This document shows positions 26,612-34,391 of a stretch of DNA of 34,391 bases, piece by piece (position 1 is the stretch's first letter; every line of letters starts with the position of its first letter). The notes under the pieces are model-generated. The model was not told the DNA's origin. It searched no databases and saw nothing but the letters and a program-made list of their open reading frames with translations. Source of the DNA: an uncultured Bacteroidota bacterium (GTDB taxonomy: Bacteria; Bacteroidota; Bacteroidia; Chitinophagales; Saprospiraceae). The stretch lies in the NCBI GenBank assembly GCA_902609095.1, contig CACLQQ010000027.1, positions 1 through 34,391 of the forward strand. The letters run 5' to 3'. Both the position numbers and the translations under genes were made by a program.

Positions 26612-28135
26612 ATGACATATAGTAGTCCAAAAAGTAATGTGTGGAGAATACATGTTGGTATCATTGGCTTCCTTGCAGTAGTGAAGTTACTCATCCAGTT
26701 TGCGGGTAATAGAAATTATAGATTTCATCGAGACGAGTTGCTACATCTCTCAGTGAGTGATCATTTAGATTGGGGATTTATGTAGTTTCCTCCTTTGATT
26801 GGATGGATTGGACGATTGTCTGATGTATTCTTTGATTACTCCTTATTAGGCACACGTCTGTTTCCTACTATGGCAGGTGTTGGTTGGTATATTGATTCTA
26901 TGTTGTTTGTTAGCTCGACAAACTAAAGCAATCTTTCTTGCAGGATTATGTGTTTTTAGCATCTATCCCGTTTTATCGTAATCATACCTTATTTCAACCC
27001 GTAGCCTTTGATCAATTATTTTGGATATTGGGTTTTTACTATATCATTAGATATTTGAACACTGCCGAGCATAGATACCTGATCTTCACGGACATTATTT
27101 TTGGACTCGGTTTGTTGACTAAGTATACTATCATTGTATGGGCCTTTGGCATATTTATGGGTATGCTATTTTATGAGAGAGGTCGTGTCTTTAGAAACAA
27201 ATGGTGGTATTTGTCGGGTGTCATAGCTCTACATATTGTATTTCCAAATGTGATATGGCAGTTCAATAATAGCTGGTCCTTCATACGCCACTTACGAGAA
27301 CTCAAGGATAACCATTTATCGGAGCGGAGTATCTATGAATTTGGCTTAAGACAACTCGAGCATCTGTTTACCATAATCATTAGCTTGCTTGGAGCATCTC
27401 TTGTCTAAGCGACTCTATAGACCTATTGGGATTGGGGCTGCAGTCATATTTAGTTCGTTGTGGATCCTTCAGTCTAAATCATATTATGTGTTCACACTCT
27501 ACCCCGTTCTTTTTGCTGCAGGATCAGTTAAAGTGTCGGAGTTATTGCAGCAGAAACATCGGTTTGGGTATTATTCAATAATTGGACTCTTGGCGGTAAC
27601 AAGTGCACTGATGATATCATTCTCAACTCCAGTGTTGCCAATTGATACTTTTGTATCCTATGCGGATATCGATAAAGAAGAAAATGGACGAATTATCCTT
27701 GCTGGAGATTACGCTGATATGTTTGGCTGGGAGGAACAGGTTCAACTCGCTGGTAGCATATATCAATCACTATCTTTTACAGATCGTGAGAATTGCGTCA
27801 TCTGGGCTGAGAATTGCGTCATCTGGGCTGAGAATTATGGTGAGGCTTGTGCTCCAAAGATTCTTGGAAAACAATATTGTCTGCCTAATCCGATCAGCAG
27901 GCATGGAAGTTTTTGGTTGTCGGGATATGATAATCCAGATGCTGCAGTATGGATCAGTCTCAGCAATGAACGAGAATCTGTAGAATATGTGTTCTCAGAT
28001 ATCCAGCTGGTTAAAATTATCTACCACAAATATGCTATTGATGAAGAGAATGGAATCCCGCTATATCTCTGTCGAAAGCCGAAAAGAGACATACACCAAT
28101 GGCGGGCTGATTATGAGCCAGACATCTTCAATTGA
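26612..28135 (+). pseudogene. GT39/ArnT-like membrane glycosyltransferase, broken
   Basis: About 500 residues across several frames. From ATG 26612: VGIIGFLAVVKLLIQFAGNRNYRFHRDELLHLSVSDHLDWGFM, then TAG at 26783-26785 (expected Glu before FPPL), then IGWIGRLSDVFFDYSLLGTRLFPT. The YRFHRDEL stretch carries the Asp-Glu pair of this family. Frame changes follow near 26885 and 26950 (a T-run), then SIPFYRNHTLFQPVAFDQLFWILGFYYII and more membrane helices, another change near 27405, then LYRPIGIGAAVIFSSLWILQSKSYYVFTLYPVLFAAGSV to the end at 28135. It would have moved a sugar from a polyprenyl carrier to an acceptor at the membrane. A 21-base tandem duplication lies inside it. Confidence 0.9.
27788..27829 (+). 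repeat. 21-bp perfect tandem duplication inside the dead GT39 gene
   Basis: Two identical 21-base copies (27788-27808 and 27809-27829) encode ENCVIWA twice in a row; a third partial copy (GAGAATT) follows. It keeps the reading frame and lies in the C-terminal soluble part. It probably arose by replication slippage or recombination after the gene was free of constraint. Confidence 0.95.
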
Positions 28136-28179
28136 CAATCACAGTTAATTCTAAGCGACTAGTGCTCTTGATCTAATCT

Positions 28180-31002
28180 CTAATCAATAGAATTGGGTAC
28201 TGCCATCTCCCCATATCCTTGTTGTATTCCTTTGGCTATTGCTGGAACACCATCTGTCATCCAAGGTGGCATAGGTTTATCCTTCAGGTAGTGATCAAAG
28301 AACTGTTGCATCCTGGTATTAAAGTCTAATCGATTCTGCCACTTAACGGGCCAGTGTGGTTCGTTATTATAATTGAGGAACCAGGCCTTCTTACCTAATC
28401 TCCTTAGAGCCATGAAATACTCAATACCCTGATACCACGGAACAGCACCATCCTTATCATTATGCAAAATTAACACTGGAGTCGTTACTTTATCAGTGTT
28501 AAATAGTGGAGAATTCTCCATATACAATTCAGGCTTTTCCCAGAGGGTACTCCCTATCCTACTCTGAGTATGTTCATATTGAAACATACGACTCATACCC
28601 GATCCCCATCGGATGCCACCATAGGCACTGGTCATATTGACTACTGGCGCACCAGCCTCGGCACATCTGAATTTATCAGTCTTAGTGAGCAAATGTGCGA
28701 TCTGATATCCTCCCCAACTATGTCCCTGTACAGCTATTCGTTGTGTATCGACCCACTGATTTTTGGACAGCGCATCCACGCCAGACATGACTGCGTTATA
28801 ACAACTCTCACCAGGATAGCCAACGGTATATGGCACATCTGGATTGAATATGATATATCCCTGATTAACATAATAAGCATAGCCTATCGTACTACGTCCT
28901 GCAAATGGAGCTCCATGACGATGAAGTCGATCAGAACTGCGTTCATAGAAGTTGACGATGACTGGATACTTTTTATTAGGATCAAAATCATCTGGCTTAA
29001 GCAACAGTCCAGTGATTTCCTGCCCGTCATAGGCAGTCCATTCCATCAACTCTATAGTTCCCCATCGATATTCTGTTTGTTGAGGGTTAGCCTGAGATAC
29101 TTGTTGCTCTGCATCAAATGCCAATGTGTTAGTCCGTAGATCAGGAAACTGACTAAAGGATTCCTTGGTATACAGGATCTCTCCACTGTTCTTCGCCTTA
29201 GTTACGGAGCTACTATAGTAGTAATCATCTTTAATGAATTCCGTTAATGAGCCATTTATAGGATCATAGTTTGCATAGCCACTGGATTTATCGTACTCAT
29301 CGAATATTCTCAGCAACCATGAATCGCTATCAGAGATTCTACGATCGTCTGGATTCAGATGGAGATACCTATGAACGATCTGATTTTCCCTACCTTGGGT
29401 AAGTCTCTGAGGTGCCTGTTGACCTGAAGGATCAAGCTTCCATAGATCATATCGATCATTCACTACGAATGCGGCATCCCCTTCTACCCATCCTGCCGCT
29501 CGATAGGACCTCGGATGCATTGGCTGATCATTCAGTTCATCATAGAATATACCTATCTGATTAGAGGTCAATTGATAGATCTCTTTCTCAGTAGTACTGT
29601 AGCTATACCAGGCAGTATCTGATTCACTATACCAATAGAAGTACCCTCCATCTGGTGATACATTAGGTCTGCCATGAATGCCTTCTCCTATTAATTCACG
29701 ATCTCCAGTTTTGAGGTTGACAGCATATATGTCTTTTAAGGCGTAACCGTCCCAGCTAATATTCCGCTGATACTTAGAGTCATCATAGATTAATGCATAA
29801 AATCCGTTATGATCACTATCCATAATAACTCTTGGGGTCCGCGGCGAACCGAGTGTTGTCGTTACGTTCGTCTCTGTATGATAGACTGAGAGATAATTCT
29901 TTTTCTTTTCTTGATCAAGCTGATTCTCTTGCTGGGTATAGAGCAGGTTATCGGTATGGCTCCATACTTCTACATTTACGATTTCATCATCCAGTATGGC
30001 GGTGTCCTGGAGAATGGACTTCTCATTGATTCCAAAGAACAAGCGACTGCCATCCTCGGAGAAGAATGGCTTACGGTGCTTACTGATTTGCCAATCGGTA
30101 TCGAGATATGATGCTTTGGGATCTGCAATTACTGTGGCTTGATTATCGGATTTTGATTTGTAGTATAGTTCGAACGGCTCTATCCGCATCTCTGTTGTAT
30201 CCCTATTTAGTAAGAATGCTACTTGATCACCAGACTGATCAATCACCAGATTATGAAATTCTCCATGACTGTTGATGATAGACTGTTGTGTTCTTTCATC
30301 AGATAAGTCAATTAATATAATAGAAGATGTATCATTATCTGCGTATCCAGTGGTTAGATATAGCATCTGCTGAGCATCATCAGCGAAATGATATTCTTTG
30401 ACATAGCTCAGAGTATCTATCTGATCATTATGAACATCTACCAGTAGCAGTCGAGTACCATTGTTTTTAGACTCTTTCTTAGGTTCTGGAATCATTTCTG
30501 CAGCAGAGGTGTCTTTCTTCGTTATATCCTGAGCTTCTAATTGTACAGCAAGCATACCACCCCACTCTTTGGGCGTTTTATAAGACTTAGCATCAGGAAT
30601 CTTCTGTAGTTCTTTGTTGTCTAGATAGAATATGCCAAGGGTGTCATTCGGCATATCATCTTCCTTAACCTTTTCTCTTTTCATCTGACGTATGCTGTCT
30701 TCTGCAGGCTTGATATGGAAGTAAACCGCATGGCTTTCGTAATCTATCTTGGCTTCCTCGGCACGATCAAAGGTGTAACTTTCTTTCGTCGCTGTATGAT
30801 ATAGTTTGAGGGTCTTATCTCCTCGCTCAACTTCCAGATTGTATATGATCCACTGACCATCAGGGCTGATCTCACGATTAGTGATTTTCTTCCATTCATT
30901 GTATACACTGGGATCCATGATCTTCTTCCCTTGTGCTGATAAGCCAATTGGAATGATAAGGAATACAATCGCCATAATTCCTAACTCGTGGAGATACCTC
31001 AT
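28180..31002 (-). CDS. S9 family serine peptidase (dipeptidyl-peptidase-like)
   Basis: A 940-residue exported protein: signal peptide (about 1-24, ending LSAQG), a propeller-type N-terminal part with blades such as SPDGQWIIY, SEDGSRLFFG and SPDGGYFYWYS, and a C-terminal alpha/beta-hydrolase domain. The catalytic triad is visible: Ser 762 in GHSWGGY, Asp 851 in HNDKDGAVP and His 883 in NNEPHWP. It should cleave short peptides, probably removing N-terminal dipeptides, in the periplasm. Together with the tricorn-like and M1 peptidases in this window it makes a peptide-degradation set. It is monocistronic, with a 184-base gap from the TolC gene upstream. Intact. Confidence 0.95.
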   Translation of the reverse strand: MRYLHELGIMAIVFLIIPIGLSAQGKKIMDPSVYNEWKKITNREISPDGQWIIYNLEVERGDKTLKLYHTATKESYTFDRAEEAKIDYESHAVYFHIKPAEDSIRQMKREKVKEDDMPNDTLGIFYLDNKELQKIPDAKSYKTPKEWGGMLAVQLEAQDITKKDTSAAEMIPEPKKESKNNGTRLLLVDVHNDQIDTLSYVKEYHFADDAQQMLYLTTGYADNDTSSIILIDLSDERTQQSIINSHGEFHNLVIDQSGDQVAFLLNRDTTEMRIEPFELYYKSKSDNQATVIADPKASYLDTDWQISKHRKPFFSEDGSRLFFGINEKSILQDTAILDDEIVNVEVWSHTDNLLYTQQENQLDQEKKKNYLSVYHTETNVTTTLGSPRTPRVIMDSDHNGFYALIYDDSKYQRNISWDGYALKDIYAVNLKTGDRELIGEGIHGRPNVSPDGGYFYWYSESDTAWYSYSTTEKEIYQLTSNQIGIFYDELNDQPMHPRSYRAAGWVEGDAAFVVNDRYDLWKLDPSGQQAPQRLTQGRENQIVHRYLHLNPDDRRISDSDSWLLRIFDEYDKSSGYANYDPINGSLTEFIKDDYYYSSSVTKAKNSGEILYTKESFSQFPDLRTNTLAFDAEQQVSQANPQQTEYRWGTIELMEWTAYDGQEITGLLLKPDDFDPNKKYPVIVNFYERSSDRLHRHGAPFAGRSTIGYAYYVNQGYIIFNPDVPYTVGYPGESCYNAVMSGVDALSKNQWVDTQRIAVQGHSWGGYQIAHLLTKTDKFRCAEAGAPVVNMTSAYGGIRWGSGMSRMFQYEHTQSRIGSTLWEKPELYMENSPLFNTDKVTTPVLILHNDKDGAVPWYQGIEYFMALRRLGKKAWFLNYNNEPHWPVKWQNRLDFNTRMQQFFDHYLKDKPMPPWMTDGVPAIAKGIQQGYGEMAVPNSID

Positions 31003-31019
31003 GATATTCAGATTAATTG

Positions 31020-31186
31020 TATTTCTAAATTAACTAAAACTCTGTACTCGACAGCTGCAACTCTTCGCTAGATACTAAACACTTGTTACTCATCACTAAC
31101 TACTCCCTACTCAATTATTTGCAAGGGGCTAAAGCGCCCTTGGGTCATTCCAATAAAAACTCGCTACTAACTTACTCGTTACTGAT
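31020..31186. repeat. Degenerate CTCGYTACT-type repeat region with hairpin
   Basis: The gap between the TolC-like and S9 genes contains imperfect repeats of the form ACTCGYTACT or TTACTCATCACT (31073-31117 and 31157-31184) flanking a hairpin at 31122-31142 (CAAGGGGCT-AA-AGCGCCCTTG, one bulged base). Neither arm is followed by a T-run on either strand, so it is not a standard terminator. It looks like a short interspersed repeat. Confidence 0.5.
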
Positions 31187-32404
31187 TCACTTCAATAGAT
31201 TCTGTTCCCTACAGATTTGTTCTGATCGAATTAAATAAGTTAAGTAATCGTCCAATATATCTTCTAAGATATCTAACTCTTTGAGGAGAGTCTCGACATG
31301 TCGTTCTTCTATTTCGAGTAAGGATATTGGTGAAGCGTCGGCTCGCTTGCTTAGTTTCGCAGACCATTGAGATAGTCGAGACCGTTCTGCTTCTAAAAGT
31401 TCTTGGTATAGTTGATGTCTCGATATGCTCATGGCTACTGAAGATGTGGCTAGAGCGATCCTGTTTGATGCTTTTTGTTTTTCTTTTCTAGTTTCTAATG
31501 CTAAATTCTGCTGTCTGACTTGTAGCTTTTGAACTCTGAGCTTTCTCCTGCCCGAATTAGGTAGCTGTAAGGCTACAGATAGAGAAACTCGTTCTGATAA
31601 GAGATCTGAATATGGCCCTTGATATCTGATCTGGGCGAAGTCAAAATATTGCTTTTTGCGTGCCATTTCGAGTTCTAACTCTTTCTGGATTTCGGCCTGC
31701 TCGTAGGCCAGTTGATTCATATCGATTCTATCTATGTCTCCCAGAGGCCTGCTGATCTGAGTAGCAATGTCATTCGCATGGATGAAATCACTGAAGTCAA
31801 GTGCTATGTCATCATAACCATATCGTGCTAATAACTGGTTTCGCTGCAGTTTTAGCTCACTGAGACTATATTGCAGTTGAGTCTTATCAGCTTCATGATT
31901 GATAATCTTATCGATGGGGAGATCTGCCGCACTAATCATCTTTTGGAATACCAAATCCTTGTCTTCATAGATGCTTGTCAACTGCTGTAACAGCTTAATG
32001 TTCTCCTCGATGAGATAGAGACTCGTCCAATCCACATGAAAGTCTAAATAGGCATCACACCTTAACTGCTGGACTTCGAATTGAGGCATTTGTGCATAGT
32101 GATCGTATAGCGCTTGCTGAGCCTTTCTTTTCTTTGGCGTGTTGGGACTGACTCGTAGGATATATTCTTGCTCCTCGATATTGAAATCGCGAGTCTCCGT
32201 TCGGAGCTCATATTGCTCAATCCATGGGAAGCTCACCTGTTGATTCGTTGTGCTGGCTTCAATTTGCCATTCATCTAACTGTGAGGCAGCGTTACGAAAG
32301 AAGGCCTCTGAATTCAGACTGTTCTGTGCTGATACCACTACCGCCATAGCTATGAATGTTAGCGCACTGAAAATTATCCTCACTATCCTACTGTCCCTCA
32401 TCAT
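31187..32404 (-). CDS. TolC-like outer membrane efflux protein
   Basis: About 405 residues from ATG 32404 (ATG 32401 is the next codon). A longer open frame to 32527 is the HlyD gene read in another frame and is rejected as start; the sequence from MMRDSRIVRII has a proper signal peptide ending VVVSAQ. The rest is helical, with long coiled-coil stretches (RNQLLARYGYDD, then SERVSLSVALQLPNSGRRKLRVQKLQVRQQN), as in TolC/OEP proteins, and forms an outer-membrane channel. It overlaps the end of the HlyD gene by 17 bases and completes an operon DUF4956-HlyD-TolC. No energy-coupled pump is encoded here. Confidence 0.85.
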   Translation of the reverse strand: MMRDSRIVRIIFSALTFIAMAVVVSAQNSLNSEAFFRNAASQLDEWQIEASTTNQQVSFPWIEQYELRTETRDFNIEEQEYILRVSPNTPKKRKAQQALYDHYAQMPQFEVQQLRCDAYLDFHVDWTSLYLIEENIKLLQQLTSIYEDKDLVFQKMISAADLPIDKIINHEADKTQLQYSLSELKLQRNQLLARYGYDDIALDFSDFIHANDIATQISRPLGDIDRIDMNQLAYEQAEIQKELELEMARKKQYFDFAQIRYQGPYSDLLSERVSLSVALQLPNSGRRKLRVQKLQVRQQNLALETRKEKQKASNRIALATSSVAMSISRHQLYQELLEAERSRLSQWSAKLSKRADASPISLLEIEERHVETLLKELDILEDILDDYLTYLIRSEQICREQNLLK

Positions 32405-33395
32405 AGGTCGTAATGCTAACCTTCTCCTTTTGTAAGAAGCTATTCTCTTGAGTGATCTCCAGCTGAACCTCTCTGCCATAGGTTTTAACTTCTGGTATCT
32501 TTCTGAGGCGAGTTGGAATCTCAACAATACGTGAACCGAGCCCGATCACTTTGCCCTCGTATCGTATGTTTTCATTCTTTAATGAACCAATCTCAAATCG
32601 ATCACCCATCTGAACTTGTAACGTTAGGTCCTCATGTACATAACCATGTATCAATCCACTATGCGGCTCATAGAAGGTCATCAATGTAGAGTATGAGGAG
32701 ATATGCTCCGCTTCCTTGCACGAGATGGTTCCTATGATGCCATCCGTCGGAGCAAAGACGGCTACAGGAATTACTCGTTGTGACTCTTCGAATGCCCGCT
32801 CGGCATTCAACCTTTCTATCTGCACCCGATATGGATTATTACCAATGGCCAATTCTTCTTTTATTGCAGTAATCTTAGCCTGTTGCTCATTGAGATATGA
32901 ACTCTTTTTAGTTTCTAATTCTACGATTTCATCAGCTGTTGCATTATAACTGGTACTTGTATTTTGTAGAATTTTTAGGCCATCTGACAATTCGCTTTTG
33001 TACTGTAGCTCTTGACGTTTAGAGGCTATCTCTTGGTCATAGACTTTGACTTGATTCTCTAACTCTACCTCAGCTTGGTTGAGGTCGCTCTCTTTATTCT
33101 GTTGCCAGATGTTCTCCTCCGCACGAAGCTCTGCAATACGGTAGTTCTGATCCTCCAATACCTCCTTAGACTTTCTTCTTGATATCCTCATCAGGGTATC
33201 TCCTGTGGATACAGCTTGACCTGGATTTACATAGATCTGATCTACCACAATGGGATAGTTATAGTTGATATCGGTTTCATTAGACTCTGCAAAACCATAA
33301 AATGACAAGGACTGATAATAGTCCGGACGGAACAATGTGAATAATGCAATGCCTAAGGCAGCAACGACGATATAGAATAGATTAATTCGCTCCAT
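32388..33395 (-). CDS. HlyD family periplasmic adaptor protein
   Basis: A 335-residue membrane-fusion (adaptor) protein: one N-terminal transmembrane helix (about 7-23), a first lipoyl half-motif (VDQIYVNPGQAVSTGDTLMRI, about 50-70), a long coiled coil (about 80-200), a second lipoyl half (PVAVFAPTDGIIGTI, about 215-230) and a beta-barrel part. It would bridge an inner-membrane partner and the TolC-like channel. It starts directly at the end of the DUF4956 gene (no intervening base) and overlaps the TolC gene by 17 bases, so the three proteins are made together. The inner-membrane partner is probably the DUF4956 protein or something outside the window. Confidence 0.92.
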   Translation of the reverse strand: MERINLFYIVVAALGIALFTLFRPDYYQSLSFYGFAESNETDINYNYPIVVDQIYVNPGQAVSTGDTLMRISRRKSKEVLEDQNYRIAELRAEENIWQQNKESDLNQAEVELENQVKVYDQEIASKRQELQYKSELSDGLKILQNTSTSYNATADEIVELETKKSSYLNEQQAKITAIKEELAIGNNPYRVQIERLNAERAFEESQRVIPVAVFAPTDGIIGTISCKEAEHISSYSTLMTFYEPHSGLIHGYVHEDLTLQVQMGDRFEIGSLKNENIRYEGKVIGLGSRIVEIPTRLRKIPEVKTYGREVQLEITQENSFLQKEKVSITTYDEGQ

Positions 33396-34145
33396 CTATA
33401 GTGCAGTTGGTTGTTTTTCAAAATTTAGCCTAAGGCTTTCGATGCCATTGATTTCTTTGAGGCTCACTTCTAATTCTTGGATAGTCTTACTTTCTTTTAA
33501 CCTGATGAGATACCTAAACTCCTGCAGGTTATCTCTATCAATCTCTTCTACTATTGGTAGGCCGCCTTCTGTTAGGGTCTGCACACGTTTAGGATTTAAG
33601 AATCTTAACTGATTGATCTCATAATTCCGGCACAGCTTCTTAAGACGTTTCTCTATCTCTTGTTGGACGGAAACGCTCTTAGGTACTTGCAGTCGTAGTT
33701 CTCCAATCAATTCATTAGGATTGCTCAGTGGTGAAAATCGTAATACGATCGCACCTAAACAGAACACCAGTGTTCCCGTAATGGCTATAACATATCCTAA
33801 AACTCCACAGGATATACCCAAAGCCAACGAAGCAAACATAAATGTGATATTCCGAGGATCATTCAATACTGTTCTGAACCTAATGATCGACAAGGCTCCC
33901 AACATCCCTAATCCTACAGCGACATTGTCTCCGATAGCTTGCATCACCATAGCCGCCACTGTACTGATTAATACTAATGATTGTAGGAAATGTGCCTTCT
34001 TGTAGATACTATTAGTCGTAAATTCATAGGTGATCGCAATAATCGAGGATAGGAAAAATGACAGTAATGCCGTGACCAGCATGATGTGAAAAGAAGGCGT
34101 CCCTGGATAATAATTGAGTAGCTCTATGTTAAATAAGTCAGTCAT
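33396..34145 (-). CDS. DUF4956 domain-containing membrane protein
   Basis: A 249-residue protein with four transmembrane segments (about 20-38, 50-70, 75-105 and 110-135), a conserved loop ALSIIRFRTVLNDPRN between the third and fourth, and a soluble C-terminal part (about 150-249) that looks like an ACT/ferredoxin-like alpha-beta unit. This is DUF4956, whose function is unknown. In Bacteroidota, from memory, it occurs beside CotH-like kinase and VTC-type polyphosphate polymerase genes together with HlyD and TolC proteins. Here it leads the HlyD-TolC pair with no gap. The rest of such a cluster, if present, lies beyond 34391. Confidence 0.9.
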   Translation of the reverse strand: MTDLFNIELLNYYPGTPSFHIMLVTALLSFFLSSIIAITYEFTTNSIYKKAHFLQSLVLISTVAAMVMQAIGDNVAVGLGMLGALSIIRFRTVLNDPRNITFMFASLALGISCGVLGYVIAITGTLVFCLGAIVLRFSPLSNPNELIGELRLQVPKSVSVQQEIEKRLKKLCRNYEINQLRFLNPKRVQTLTEGGLPIVEEIDRDNLQEFRYLIRLKESKTIQELEVSLKEINGIESLRLNFEKQPTAL

Positions 34146-34220
34146 CAGGATTATTCTACTTTCAGTTTGAATGGATCGGCAAATTAACTATTAAATGATC
34201 TAAAGTTAAAACTGAAAGTA
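34146..34220 (-). promoter_or_regulatory. Probable control region of the DUF4956-HlyD-TolC operon with a 12-bp inverted repeat
   Basis: TACTTTCAGTTT (34157-34168) and its exact reverse complement AAACTGAAAGTA (34209-34220) lie 40 bases apart just before the DUF4956 start. Between them on the minus strand is TTAATTTG (one base from the Bacteroidota -7 element TAnnTTTG). The arms could be operator half-sites around a promoter, or a large stem in a longer transcript. The rest of the region to 34391 shows no gene. Confidence 0.4.
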
Positions 34221-34391
34221 TAACGCTCCTTTCCTCAAAAAACGTGTTGAGCTCTCATGATTCTTGTTTGTAACAAAAATCATATTTAGTTAAAGGGGAA
34301 AGTAGCTTAGACCTTAGGACGAAGACTTTATACACAGTTAATCTTATTCTATTCTGGAATATTCACATCATAAGGGTTATTACTTATACGT

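Noticed and set aside
1-28135. Stop-codon reassignment or readthrough as an explanation of the in-frame stops
   Set aside because: TAA, TAG and TGA all occur inside the broken genes and at different residues, frameshifts accompany them, and long neighbouring genes (940 and 1088 codons) have none.
32405-32527. Longer N-terminus of the TolC-like protein
   Set aside because: The extra 41 residues lie entirely within the HlyD coding sequence and have no signal character; the ATG at 32404 gives a proper signal peptide.
1-34391. tRNA, rRNA, CRISPR arrays, insertion sequences and phage genes
   Set aside because: None was seen by eye on either strand; no transposase fragments accompany the broken genes, so the lesions are not insertions.

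Overview
The window is AT-rich DNA from a member of the Bacteroidota, probably an uncultured Saprospiria- or Cytophagales-like lineage. Support for this: a tricorn-type S41 peptidase, an S9 dipeptidyl-peptidase-like enzyme, a two-gene 5'-nucleotidase, a long-form GAPDH, a two-component-type beta-propeller, and a DUF4956-HlyD-TolC operon. The lineage call is inference from gene content and protein style; no rRNA or tRNA gene was seen.

The main feature of the window is a mix of intact genes and recognisable, recently broken ones. Thirteen genes carry internal stops, frameshifts or a lost end: GAPDH (1-1202), enoyl-CoA hydratase (7938-8701), SDR (9462-10070), Crp/Fnr regulator (10067-10624), Na+/solute symporter (12633-13511), cyclic-nucleotide-binding K+ channel (13903-15174), NTF2-like protein (15198-15765), beta-propeller sensor (15759-16813), an unidentified gene (18588-19079), AraC regulator (24342-25150), VOC protein (25222-25667) and GT39 glycosyltransferase (26612-28135); a small GIY-YIG-like gene (25827-26114) has lost motif residues. 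Family motifs remain readable, so the breakage is young. All three stop codons occur inside the broken genes, while neighbouring ORFs of 940 and 1088 codons are clean. This points to pseudogenization rather than recoding or bad sequence.

Layout: (1) 1-6000: dead GAPDH, then a minus-strand group of aminotransferase, acyltransferase, M1 metallopeptidase and a polytopic membrane protein. (2) 6051-10624: plus-strand gamma-glutamyltransferase, dead enoyl-CoA hydratase, an intact secreted two-repeat protein, and a dead SDR-Crp pair. (3) 10635-13511, minus strand: intact ROK sugar kinase and glycerate kinase behind a truncated symporter. (4) 13903-16813: dead channel, NTF2-like and propeller genes. 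(5) 16984-19079: an intact DUF1826 gene, a 69-residue protein and an LCIB-type (theta) carbonic anhydrase, followed by a broken fourth gene. (6) 19191-24186: tricorn-like peptidase, and convergently a split 5'-nucleotidase. (7) 24342-28135: dead AraC, VOC and GT39 genes around a small GIY-YIG-like gene. (8) 28180-34391, minus strand: S9 peptidase, then a tightly packed TolC/HlyD/DUF4956 operon.

What survives is mostly exported hydrolases (M1, S41, S9, GGT, 5'-nucleotidase), export machinery and the carbonic anhydrase group. What has decayed is mostly regulation, sensing, ion transport, sugar transport and side metabolism. This fits an organism shedding regulatory flexibility while keeping peptide and nucleotide scavenging (inference).
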